A stretch of DNA of 15,546 nucleotides, taken from assembly GCA_963205525.1 (NCBI GenBank), contig CAUJJP010000110.1:1-15546 (forward strand). The letters are read 5' to 3'. Within the stretch, counting starts at the first letter, position 1. Each line of letters begins with the position of its first letter. Origin of the DNA: Pseudomonadota bacterium (GTDB lineage: Bacteria; Pseudomonadota; Gammaproteobacteria; Burkholderiales; Burkholderiaceae). Positions 7,682 through 15,456 of the stretch are shown one piece after another. Position numbers and translations under genes: made by a program. Under the pieces are notes generated by a model, which saw nothing but the letters and a program-made list of their open reading frames with translations, was not told the origin of the DNA and made no database searches.

Positions 7682-9091
7682 TTGCAAGACATCATCTGCC
7701 CGCACTGCGGAAAGGCGTTCAAGGTCGATGGCGCCGGCTACGCCAACATCCTGAAGCAGGTCCGCGACAGCGAGTTTGAGCGGCAGCTGCATGAGCGTCT
7801 GGAGCTCGCCGAGCAGGACAAACGATCCGCGATCGAACTGGCCACGACCCGGCTTGCAGGCGAGCTGCAGAGCGCTGCGGCCGCCAAGGACGCGTTGATC
7901 CTTGAACTCCAGGCGAAGCTGGATGCCGGGGAAGTGGCACGAAAGCTCGCGGTCTCCGAGGCGCTGGGCGCGCTCGAGCGCGAGCGTGATCGCCTGGCCC
8001 ATGAGCTCGAACAGTCGAAGCAGGAGAAGCTGACCGCCGACCAGCTGGCCGAAGCCAAGCTGCTGAACGAACTGCAGACTGCAGCCGCGGCCAAAGATGC
8101 GGAGGTCCAGAGCCTGCGAGCCCAGTTGGACGCCGCAGAGATCGCACGCAAGTTGGCGGTGAACGAGGCTGTCGGCGTCGTACAGAAGGAGCGGGACGAA
8201 CTTCGGAGCAACCTCGAGAAGGTCGAACTCGAGAAGCAACTTGCCGAGAAGTCCCTCAAGGACAAGTACGACACGCAGCTCAAGGATCGTGACGACGCCA
8301 TCGAGCGCTTGCGTGACATGAAGGCGCGTCTGTCGACCAAGATGGTGGGCGAGACGCTGGAGCAGCACTGTGAGACCGAGTTCAATCGCATCCGGGCCAC
8401 AGCGTTCCCGCGTGCCTACTTCGAGAAGGACAACGACGCCCGAACCGGCAGCAAGGGCGACTACATCTTCCGCGACACGGACGAGTCCGGAACCGAGATC
8501 GTCTCGATCATGTTCGAGATGAAGAACGAGAGCGATCGCACCGCGACGAAGAACAGGAACGAAGACTTTCTCAAGGAGCTCGACAAGGACCGCACGGAGA
8601 AGGGCTGCGAGTACGCGGTGCTGGTCTCATTGCTGGAGCCCGACAACGAGCTTTACAACACCGGCATCGTCGACGTCTTCCATCGATTTCCGAAGATGTA
8701 CGTCGTCCGCCCGCAGTTCTTCATCCCCATCATCACGCTGTTGCGCAACGCAGCAATGAACGCCGTCAAATACAAGGCGGAGTTGGCGCTGGTCAGGGCG
8801 CAGAACATCGACATCACGAACTTCGAGAACGAGCTCGAGGGATTCAAGAGCGCGTTCGCGAAGAACTACGACCTGGCATCCCGCAGGTTCCAGACGGCCA
8901 TCGACGAGATCGACAAGTCGATCGACCATCTGCAGAAGACCAAGGATGCGCTGTTGGGAGCGGATCGAAACCTGAGGCTCGCCAATGACAAGGCGCAGGA
9001 CGTGACCATCAAGAAGCTGACCCGAGGCAATCCGACGATGGCCGCCAAGTTTGCGGATCTCAAGAAGGGTGATGCCGATGGACAAGGCTGA
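7682..9091 (+). CDS. DUF2130 protein: coiled coil plus PD-(D/E)xK-like nuclease domain
   Basis: This 469-aa protein is of the DUF2130 type. Translation starts at TTG 7682: GGAG (7671-7674) sits 7 nt upstream, and the nearby ATG 7656 is out of frame. The N-terminus has one CxxC pair ([11 protein letters not shown]6 and C9), a half zinc-ribbon. Residues about 28-215 form a long charged coiled coil containing a 69-residue tandem duplication. The C-terminal domain has GETLE (E224), then D260 in KGDYIF, then E279-x-K281 in MFEMKNE. This spacing matches the acidic residues and lysine of PD-(D/E)xK nucleases, so DNA cleavage is a plausible but unproven activity. GC content is visibly lower than in the SNF2 gene upstream, which suggests acquisition. 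It lies upstream of a type I R-M cassette but is separated from it by about 700 bp, so a functional link is only contextual. Confidence 0.88.
   Translation: MQDIICPHCGKAFKVDGAGYANILKQVRDSEFERQLHERLELAEQDKRSAIELATTRLAGELQSAAAAKDALILELQAKLDAGEVARKLAVSEALGALERERDRLAHELEQSKQEKLTADQLAEAKLLNELQTAAAAKDAEVQSLRAQLDAAEIARKLAVNEAVGVVQKERDELRSNLEKVELEKQLAEKSLKDKYDTQLKDRDDAIERLRDMKARLSTKMVGETLEQHCETEFNRIRATAFPRAYFEKDNDARTGSKGDYIFRDTDESGTEIVSIMFEMKNESDRTATKNRNEDFLKELDKDRTEKGCEYAVLVSLLEPDNELYNTGIVDVFHRFPKMYVVRPQFFIPIITLLRNAAMNAVKYKAELALVRAQNIDITNFENELEGFKSAFAKNYDLASRRFQTAIDEIDKSIDHLQKTKDALLGADRNLRLANDKAQDVTIKKLTRGNPTMAAKFADLKKGDADGQG
7838..8251 (+). repeat. Intragenic tandem duplication (2 x 207 bp, 69 aa) in the DUF2130 coiled coil
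   Basis: Residues 53-121 and 122-190 of the DUF2130 protein align without gaps at an offset of 69. About 37 of 69 positions are identical in my hand alignment, including ELQ(S/T)AAAAKDA and ARKLAV(S/N)EA. The nucleotide copies have diverged, so the duplication is not recent. A shift of 69 is close to a whole number of heptads (70), so the coiled coil would remain nearly in register. Confidence 0.8.
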
Positions 9092-9260
9092 GTTCGGGTG
9101 ATCAAGACGGCTCGTCCATAGTGGGGGCCATGTCTGCGATCCGTCCGATCACCGCAGCGCGCTCCGGGTGGCGTTGGCGCAAGCCATCCGCCTGAACACA
9201 CCCACGCCCGGGGCGACCGCGTTCGCGGCGCCGCCCCAAGTCCCCACCCCGCACGCCGCG

Positions 9261-9288
9261 CCGGCATCGCCAGCGTCGCCGATGCCGG
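9261..9288. repeat. 9-bp perfect inverted repeat
   Basis: CCGGCATCG (9261-9269) is exactly complementary to CGATGCCGG (9280-9288), with a 10-nt loop. It is located 170 bp after the DUF2130 stop codon. No T-run follows on either strand, so an intrinsic terminator is not supported. It could be a processed 3' structure or a remnant of an element. Confidence 0.4.
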
Positions 9289-9740
9289 GTATCCAAGCGG
9301 GTCGCGAACCGGGATGCCCTGCGTGGCCTCCCATGGAATCAAAGGGCGCTTGCGCCATGCTGCTGATGGTCGACCGCTTCAGCAAACTGTCGACTGGCGC
9401 GCAGGTCAACTTCGTGCGCAGTGACCTGCCGCTGCTATGGCGGCAGAGTGACGGCGCGGCGGTCACGTTGCTCGTGATCGTTGGTGTGATGACCGGGCTC
9501 ATGGGGTCGCTCGCGGCGGGCGCGTTAGCCACTCTGGCGGCGGTGGGCTTCCCGCCAATGTGGATCCTGGGCCGATGGCTTCTTCGGTGCGGCCTGTCGG
9601 CCGACGTGGAGCGCGCGTTCGAGACGGCACAAGCCCAGATGGGGGGCGTGTGCAGCTTCGAAGGGTCAAGTGATGCAGGTCGGCCCGACCCGCATCACCC
9701 GGCCGGGACGGGCGCGAAACCCGACCGGATCAGTGGGCTA

Positions 9741-9779
9741 TGGACGTTGCGGCAACGTTGCGGCATGATTGCGGCAACG
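9741..9779 (+). promoter_or_regulatory. Promoter overlapped by three 11-bp palindromic iterons (probable self-operator)
   Basis: TTGCGGCA occurs three times at exact 11-bp spacing (starts 9747, 9758, 9769), about one helical turn apart. The first iteron lies within a perfect palindrome, CGTTGC-G-GCAACG (9745-9757); the other two keep most of it. A plausible promoter is TGGACG (9741-9746), a 17-bp spacer, then CATGAT (9764-9769), so the iterons cover the spacer and the -10. The Shine-Dalgarno GGAGG (9785-9789) and ATG 9795 of the HTH-GTPase gene follow. Because that gene begins with an XRE-type DNA-binding domain, the likely reading is autorepression, in the manner of R-M controller proteins. 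The repeat is seen directly; promoter assignment and binding are inferred. Confidence 0.6.
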
Positions 9780-9794
9780 CAACTGGAGGCATCC

Positions 9795-11939
9795 ATGGAC
9801 GCACCGCAAAGTGTCTCACCCCTCGAACTGGGTCGCCACCTCACGCACGTTCGTGAGCGGGCCGGCATCAAGCAGGCCGAGCTGGCGCGCCGGGTGACTT
9901 GGAGCCCAGCCGTCCTGTCGCGTGTCGAGAGCGGCGAGCGGCCCGTTGCGGCCGAGGAGCTGGAGCAGCTCCTGGAGGCGATCGACACCCCTGAGGCAGC
10001 GCAGCTCAAGTCAGCGCTGGGGCGCCAGTGGGCTGTGATCGAGCGGCCGGGCCTCGACCATCCCGACCAGGATCTGCTCTGGTCGGCGGAAGAGGTGGCG
10101 CAGCAACTGCGCTCCTTGGCTCAGCAGCCGGACGTGATGCACGCGTTCGAGCGCCGGCTGTCCGCGTATGTGCAGGAGCTGGGCGCCGTCGCAGGCTTGT
10201 TGCTCAAGCGCGATCATCAGGTGGCGTTCATCGGCAGCATCGGCATCGGCAAGTCCACGGCCATCTGCCGCCTCGCCGGGCTGGAGGTGGCGGTGCCGGA
10301 TTCGCCCAACCCAGCGCCGGTGCTGGAAGCGGGAGCGGGTGGCATCACGATCTGCGAGGTGCATCTGCGCCGGGGCCCCGGATACGGCTTGATCATCGAG
10401 CCGCGCAGCGACGAGGAGATCCGCGCCGACGTCACCGACTTCGCCGAATACGTGCGCGGTGCCGATGCCTCGTCAGCCGAAGGCGAGGGCGACGAAGAGT
10501 CCCAGGGCATCTCCAAGGAGGTGGAGCGGGCCATCCGCAACCTGGCGGGCCTGCGTGTCCGGCGAGAGAAAGGCGCCGACGGCAAGACCATCCGGCGCGA
10601 CGAGGCCAAGGAACTGGCCAAGAAGTCTGGCAGCACGCGCGAGTTGGTGGTCGAGATCTTGTCCCTGATGGAGCTGCACCGCCGGGACCGTCGGGACATC
10701 TGGCACGACGCCAGCACCGGCAAGCAGCCGCTTGAGTGGTTGAAGGACACCTTCGAGAAGGTCAACAACGGCCGCCACCCCGAGTTCACGCTGCCGCGTC
10801 GGATCGAGGTGATCGTGCCTGATGTGCTGCTCCAGGCTGACGATCTGTCGATTCGATTCATCGACACAAAGGGCATCGACCGCACCGCTGCGAGGGCCGA
10901 CCTCGAAGGGCTGCTCGATGACCCGCACACGCTGGCGGTGCTGTGCTCGGGCTTCAACAACGCCCCGGCGGCCGAGGCGCGGCTGCTGCTCGAACGTGCG
11001 AAAGAGGCTGGCGTACGCGGCCTGAACGAGAAGGCTGCGCTGCTTGTCCTGCCACGGCCCAGCGAGGCCTTGGCCGTCAAGGACGAGTCGGGCCAGAAGG
11101 TCGAGACGGCGGAAGAGGGATACGAACTCAAGGGCGAGCAGGTTGCCATGAGCCTGCAGCCGATCGGCATGGAGAGCCTGGCCGTCGGCTTCTTCAACTC
11201 GTACCAGGATGATCCGGCGGCCCTCCGCGTCTTCCTGGCCGACCGCCTGCTGGCTGCGCGCAGAGCTTTCCGTGGCCGGCTCTTCGAGATCGTCACCAAC
11301 GCCAAGGCTCTGCTGCTCAACTACGAGCAGGAGCAGGCCCAGGCCGTCATCCGCCAGGCTGCATCGCAGCTGCAGACTTGGATCCAGCGCAATCGCACCC
11401 CGAAGCGGCTGAACGTCCACGTGCAGGACAGCCTGCTAGAGCAGATGACCCGCGCGTACGCAGCGACGGTGCGTGCCTCCGTCAATCGCGAAGGCGAATG
11501 GCACAACCTGAACTACGGCCACCACCTGGGCTATGGTGCTCGCCGCATGGCGGCGCTGTCGCTAGGAACGGCCGTTCAAGGCTTCACCGAGGTGTGCCAG
11601 AACATGGCCGCAACCCCGGGGCTGGAGGAAGCAAAGGAACTCATCGCCCAGGCCGAGCGCCTGCTTCAGACCGCCTACGACGAACTGCTGCTCAAGGCCC
11701 AGTTGATGGGCCAGACCTCGTTCCGCGACGAGCTCAAGCTGGACAAGGCCTTCTGGAGCGCCTGCCAGAACGAGTGGCGCCGGGGCGGTGGCTACAAGGA
11801 CCGCGTGGCCAGCCACAGCCGTGACTGGTTCGGCCAGACCGAGCGGCTTGAACTGGAAGGTGAGCTGCTGTCGATGATCCAGCGGGAGTGGGGCGCTGCC
11901 CTTGACCGCATCGAGGCCCTGCTGGGTACCGATGAGTGA
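9795..11939 (+). CDS. XRE-family helix-turn-helix fused to a dynamin/GTPase-like P-loop protein
   Basis: This 714-aa protein has two recognisable parts. Residues about 10-65 are an XRE/Cro-type helix-turn-helix (KQAELARRV, then [14 protein letters not shown] as turn and recognition helix). A P-loop domain follows, with Walker A/G1 GSIGIGKST (147-155), a G2-like GGIT with T185, and a G3-like DTKG (357-360) after a hydrophobic strand. Between G2 and G3 lies a ~160-aa insertion rich in charged residues. A standard NKxD G4 is not visible; VLPRPSEA stands where it might be. The remaining ~300 residues look helical, which suits a dynamin-like stalk. ATG 9795 is chosen for GGAGG 5 nt upstream and the operator-promoter just before it, although the frame stays open further upstream. 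The gene heads a set with a 74-aa gene, hsdM and hsdS. I infer a controller-plus-NTPase role in an R-M-linked defence system; nucleotide preference is unknown. Confidence 0.85.
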   Translation: MDAPQSVSPLELGRHLTHVRERAGIKQAELARRVTWSPAVLSRVESGERPVAAEELEQLLEAIDTPEAAQLKSALGRQWAVIERPGLDHPDQDLLWSAEEVAQQLRSLAQQPDVMHAFERRLSAYVQELGAVAGLLLKRDHQVAFIGSIGIGKSTAICRLAGLEVAVPDSPNPAPVLEAGAGGITICEVHLRRGPGYGLIIEPRSDEEIRADVTDFAEYVRGADASSAEGEGDEESQGISKEVERAIRNLAGLRVRREKGADGKTIRRDEAKELAKKSGSTRELVVEILSLMELHRRDRRDIWHDASTGKQPLEWLKDTFEKVNNGRHPEFTLPRRIEVIVPDVLLQADDLSIRFIDTKGIDRTAARADLEGLLDDPHTLAVLCSGFNNAPAAEARLLLERAKEAGVRGLNEKAALLVLPRPSEALAVKDESGQKVETAEEGYELKGEQVAMSLQPIGMESLAVGFFNSYQDDPAALRVFLADRLLAARRAFRGRLFEIVTNAKALLLNYEQEQAQAVIRQAASQLQTWIQRNRTPKRLNVHVQDSLLEQMTRAYAATVRASVNREGEWHNLNYGHHLGYGARRMAALSLGTAVQGFTEVCQNMAATPGLEEAKELIAQAERLLQTAYDELLLKAQLMGQTSFRDELKLDKAFWSACQNEWRRGGGYKDRVASHSRDWFGQTERLELEGELLSMIQREWGAALDRIEALLGTDE

Positions 11940-11962
11940 GCCGCTTGCAACGAGTAACCACC

Positions 11963-12187
11963 ATGAGCGAAGCCCTGCACACCGAATCGCGCCGCCGTTT
12001 CAGGGCCGCATGGATCGCGGCCGGCGGCACCGTTGAAGACGTGCGCCGCACCGGCGAGGAGCGTTACCGGCACCCGCTGTGCGCCCATCCGATCCGCACG
12101 AACAAGCGACGCAAGGATGTCCCGGCGAAACTGCTGAGCAGCTACAACGCGATCCAGCGCCTGCTGCCCCGGCAGTGCGCCCACTGA
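11963..12187 (+). CDS. Small basic protein of unknown function between the GTPase and hsdM genes
   Basis: This 74-aa protein matches no family I recognise. It is rich in Arg and Lys, with charged helices at the start (TESRRRFRAAWIAAGG), a central GEERYRHP and HPIRTNKRRKDVPAKLL motif, and a C-terminal CAH. The composition suggests nucleic-acid or protein binding; there is no signal peptide or membrane segment. The gene starts 23 bp after the HTH-GTPase stop and ends 12 bp before hsdM, so it is almost certainly co-transcribed. ATG 11963 has only a weak ribosome site. A GTG at 11936 in the same frame overlaps the upstream stop (GTGA) and would add nine residues, so the start is uncertain. A regulator, anti-restriction or cassette-specific accessory role is possible but not shown. 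Confidence 0.6.
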   Translation: MSEALHTESRRRFRAAWIAAGGTVEDVRRTGEERYRHPLCAHPIRTNKRRKDVPAKLLSSYNAIQRLLPRQCAH

Positions 12188-12199
12188 GAACAAGAACCG

Positions 12200-14659
12200 A
12201 TGGCCCTCAAGAAATCCCAGCTCTACAGCAAGCTCTGGCAGTCGTGCGACGAATTGCGCGGCGGCATGGATGCCAGCCAGTACAAGGACTACGTGCTGAC
12301 GCTGCTGTTCGTCAAGTACGTGTCCGACAAGTACGCCGCCGATCCCGCTGCGCTGATCGAGGTGCCGCCCGGTGCCCGCTGCGCCGACATGGTGGCCGCC
12401 AAGGGCGACAAGGAGATCGGCGACCGCATCAACAAGATCATCGGCAAGCTGGCCGAGGCCAACGACAGCCTGAAGGGCGCGATCAACGTCGCCGACTTCA
12501 ACGACGAAGACAAGCTCGGCAAGGGCAAGGAGATGGTGGACCGCCTCTCCAAGCTGGTGGCCATCTTCGAAGGCCTGGACTTCGGCCGCAACCGCGCCGA
12601 GGGCGACGACCTGCTGGGCGATGCCTACGAATACCTGATGCGGCACTTCGCCACCGAGTCGGGCAAGAGCAAGGGCCAGTTCTACACGCCGGCCGAGGTG
12701 TCGCGCGTGATGGCCCAGGTGATCGGCCTGGACAAGGCCACGTCGGCCACGCAGACGATCTACGACCCCACCTGCGGCTCGGGCTCACTGTTGCTGAAGG
12801 CGCACGACCTGGCCAAGAGCCGCACCGGCCACGACCTCACCATCTACGGGCAGGAGATGGACAACGCCACGTCGGCGCTGGCGCGCATGAACATGGTGCT
12901 GCACGACTGCCCCACGGCCGAGATCTGGCCCGCCAACTCGCTCTCCAGCCCGCACTTCAAGGACGAGCGCAACGCGCTGCGGCTGAAGGCCTTCGACTAC
13001 GTGGTGGCCAACCCGCCCTTCTCGCAGAAGAACTGGACCAGCGGGCTCGACCCGGCGGGCGACCTGTACGGCCGCTTCGGCACCAAGGCGCACGACTGGG
13101 GCGTGCCGCCGCCGAAGAACGGCGACTACGCCTTCCTGCTGCACATCCTGACCAGCCTGAAGAGCACCGGCCGCGGCGCGGTGATCCTGCCGCACGGCGT
13201 GCTGTTCCGCGGCGGCGCTGAAGGATCGATCCGCAAGAAGCTGGTGCAGCAGGGCGTGATCCTGGCGCTGGTGGGCCTGCCGGCCAACCTGTTCTACGGC
13301 ACCGGCATTCCGGCCTGCATCGTGGTGCTGGACAAGGCCGGCAGCGCGGGCCGCCGCGGCATCTTCATGATCGACGCCAGCAAGGGCTACACCAAGGACG
13401 GCAACAAGAACCGGCTGCGCGCGCAGGACATGCACCGCATCGTCGACACTTTCCACCGCCAGCTGGAGCAGCCTCGCTACTCGCGCATGGTGCCGGTGGC
13501 GGAGATCGAGGCCAACGACTTCAACCTGAACCTGCCGCGCTACATCGACACCAGCGAACCCGAAGACCTGCAGGACATCGAGGCGCACCTGAAGGGCGGC
13601 ATTCCCGACCGGGACCTGGACGCGCTGGCCGCCTACTGGCAGGTGCTGCCCGGTGTGCGAGCGCAGCTGTTCGCTTCATTGGCGGATGAGGCCGGCCGCC
13701 CCGGCTACAGCCGGCTGCTGGTGGAGCCTGCACAGGTGAAGGCCACGATCTTCGGGCACCCGGAGTTCACGGCCTTCCGGCAGCAGGTGCAGACGCGCTT
13801 CGAGGCCTGGCGCACGGCGCAGCGGCCCGGCCTCGTCGCCCTGAAGCCCGGCGATTCACCCAAGCACCTGATCGAGACGCTGTCCGAGGCCTTGCTCGCC
13901 GCCTTCCAGGGCGCGCCCGCGGCGCCGTCAGGCGCCGCTCCACAGCTCATCGACGCCTACGACGTCTACCAGCGGCTGAAGGACTACTGGGACGAGACGA
14001 TGAACGACGACGTCTGGGCCATCGCGCTGGATGGCTGGCAGGCCATGGCCGACGGCAAGCCGAACTTCGACCTGATCCCCGAGCACCTGGTTGTCGCGCG
14101 CTACTTCGCCAAGGAACAGGCGCAGGTGGATGCGTTGGAGGCCGAGCGCGATGCGGTAACGCTGGAGCTGGAGGAGCTGATCGAGGAGCACGGCGCCAGC
14201 AATGGGGATGACAGCGGGCCGCTGGACGAGGCGAAGAACGACAAGGGCAAGGTCACGGCCAAGGGCGTGAAGGACCGGTTGCGGGAGATTCGGGGTGACG
14301 CCGATGCCGACGAGGAGCGCGCCGTGCTGGAGAAGCTGCAGGCGTTGCTCGACAAGGAGGCGGCGGCGGGTAAGAAGCTGAAGGATGCGCAGAAGGCGCT
14401 GGCGTCCAAGGTGCTGTTGAAGTTCGGGCAGCTCACCGCGGACGAGGTGAAGGTGCTGGTGGTCGACGATAAGTGGCAGGCAGTCCTGCGCGCGCGAGTC
14501 GAAGACGAAGTTGCGCGTGTGAGCCAGGCTCTCACTGGACGTGTGCGGCAGCTGGCTGAGCGCTACCTTGCACCGATACCTGACTTGGCACAGGAAGTGG
14601 AGTCTCTGGCAGAGAGAGTGGACGCGCACCTCGTCGCCATGGGGTTCGCATGGGAGTAG
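12200..14659 (+). CDS. hsdM: Type I restriction-modification system DNA methyltransferase subunit M
   Basis: HsdM methylates adenine N6 at the site chosen by HsdS, using S-adenosylmethionine, and forms the M2S core of type I enzymes. The N-terminal helical domain (about 1-150) includes the family signature MDASQYKDYVLTLLFVKYVSDK. The methyltransferase domain opens with GQFYTPAEVSRVM, the SAM-binding motif DPTCGSGS (189-196, motif I), YGQEMD, and catalytic NPPF (271-274, motif IV), then GRGAVILPHGVLFRGGAEGSIRKKL. At 819 aa it is far longer than EcoKI-type HsdM (about 530). Residues ~470-819 form an extension with charged coiled-coil stretches near 638-668 and 700-740. It lies 12 bp after the 74-aa gene, and its stop overlaps the hsdS start (14650-14659), indicating translational coupling. 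The subunit should be intact. Confidence 0.95.
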   Translation: MALKKSQLYSKLWQSCDELRGGMDASQYKDYVLTLLFVKYVSDKYAADPAALIEVPPGARCADMVAAKGDKEIGDRINKIIGKLAEANDSLKGAINVADFNDEDKLGKGKEMVDRLSKLVAIFEGLDFGRNRAEGDDLLGDAYEYLMRHFATESGKSKGQFYTPAEVSRVMAQVIGLDKATSATQTIYDPTCGSGSLLLKAHDLAKSRTGHDLTIYGQEMDNATSALARMNMVLHDCPTAEIWPANSLSSPHFKDERNALRLKAFDYVVANPPFSQKNWTSGLDPAGDLYGRFGTKAHDWGVPPPKNGDYAFLLHILTSLKSTGRGAVILPHGVLFRGGAEGSIRKKLVQQGVILALVGLPANLFYGTGIPACIVVLDKAGSAGRRGIFMIDASKGYTKDGNKNRLRAQDMHRIVDTFHRQLEQPRYSRMVPVAEIEANDFNLNLPRYIDTSEPEDLQDIEAHLKGGIPDRDLDALAAYWQVLPGVRAQLFASLADEAGRPGYSRLLVEPAQVKATIFGHPEFTAFRQQVQTRFEAWRTAQRPGLVALKPGDSPKHLIETLSEALLAAFQGAPAAPSGAAPQLIDAYDVYQRLKDYWDETMNDDVWAIALDGWQAMADGKPNFDLIPEHLVVARYFAKEQAQVDALEAERDAVTLELEELIEEHGASNGDDSGPLDEAKNDKGKVTAKGVKDRLREIRGDADADEERAVLEKLQALLDKEAAAGKKLKDAQKALASKVLLKFGQLTADEVKVLVVDDKWQAVLRARVEDEVARVSQALTGRVRQLAERYLAPIPDLAQEVESLAERVDAHLVAMGFAWE

Positions 14660-15456
14660 ACGAAGGCAAGGCGAGCGTGTTGGGTTTGCCGGCGGGATGG
14701 GCGCGGCGTCCTCTGTTCGACCTCGTGCGGCCCGCCACAGGGCAGGTCAGTCCGCGGCATGAGCCATATGCCTCGATGACGTTGGTCGCTCCTGACCACA
14801 TTGAATCCGAGACTGGCAGGCTGATCGCCAAGCGCTCGGCAGCAGATCAGGGCGCCATCAGCGGCAAGTACCTCTTCAAACCTGGTGACGTTGTCTACAG
14901 CAAGATCAGGCCATACCTGCGCAAAGCATTCCTGGCGGACTTCGACGGCCTCTGCAGCGCGGATATGTATCCGCTGTCACCGCGGGGCGAGACCGACTCG
15001 CGGTTCGTGCTCGCGACTCTGCTCGGACATGCCTTCTCCGCGTTCGCCGACAGTGCGTCTGCCCGCAGTGGGATTCCAAAAATCAATCGTGACGAGCTTG
15101 CCGAGTTTGGCGTCGCGACGCCACCGCCTGTCGAGCAGCGCGCGATTGCGGCGGCCTTGTCGGATGTCGATGCCCTGCTCACCAAGCTCGACCAACTGAT
15201 CGCCAAGAAGCGCGACCTCAAGCGGGCCGCGATGCAGCAGTTGCTGACTGGGCGGCGACGGTTGCCCGGCTTCGCGGGTCCGTGGCGGACCGCTCCCATT
15301 GAGGAGCTTGCCGATGTCGATCCGGGCGCTTTGCCTGCAGGCACGGCACCGGACTTCGCGTTTAACTACATCTCGCTTGAAGACGTTGACCGCGGCTCCT
15401 TGAAGGGCTGGAGCGAGCAGGCCTTCGCTACGGCTGCCCGGCGTCAACTATCCTGA
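14650..15456 (+). CDS. hsdS: Type I restriction-modification specificity subunit S, truncated by an insertion
   Basis: HsdS recognises the bipartite target site through two target-recognition domains (TRDs) separated by conserved helical spacers. Here TRD1 spans about residues 14-158, with the typical FKPGDVVYSKIRPYLRKAF (from 76) and SGIPKINRDELAEF. The first conserved helical region follows (PPPVEQRAIAAALSDVDALL to RAAMQQLLTGRRRLPGF, about 158-208). TRD2 begins at PWRTAPIEEL and FNYISLEDVDRGSLKGW, but homology stops near A262. The last six residues (ARRQLS) and the TGA come from the inserted element starting about 15435. A full HsdS is 400 aa or more, so the second half is missing. The start overlaps the hsdM end by 10 bp. 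The product might be dead. Alternatively it might act as a half-S protein that dimerises, as reported for some truncated type I S subunits. Confidence 0.85.
   Translation: MGVDEGKASVLGLPAGWARRPLFDLVRPATGQVSPRHEPYASMTLVAPDHIESETGRLIAKRSAADQGAISGKYLFKPGDVVYSKIRPYLRKAFLADFDGLCSADMYPLSPRGETDSRFVLATLLGHAFSAFADSASARSGIPKINRDELAEFGVATPPPVEQRAIAAALSDVDALLTKLDQLIAKKRDLKRAAMQQLLTGRRRLPGFAGPWRTAPIEELADVDPGALPAGTAPDFAFNYISLEDVDRGSLKGWSEQAFATAARRQLS

Larger units (their letters stand above)
9092..9794 (+). other. Gene-poor stretch between DUF2130 and the HTH-GTPase gene, with a cryptic hydrophobic frame
   Basis: No recognisable gene occupies these ~700 bp. The frame of the downstream HTH-GTPase gene stays open back to about 9168. 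Between ATG 9357 (AAAGGG at 9341-9346 upstream) and about 9650 it uses coding-like codons. It encodes a soluble start ([15 protein letters not shown]) and a long hydrophobic part, [17 protein letters not shown] followed by [13 protein letters not shown], that could be one or two membrane helices, then a charged piece. There is no stop before the HTH gene. It may be a small membrane-protein gene that lost its end, or a chance open frame in GC-rich DNA. The segment 9092-9330 shows only a hairpin (9261-9288). Confidence 0.35.

Noticed and set aside
9149..9532. - strand open frame in the gap before the HTH-GTPase gene
   Set aside because: The translation is Ser/Thr/Pro-rich and typical of an antisense shadow, while the + strand frame has better codon usage.
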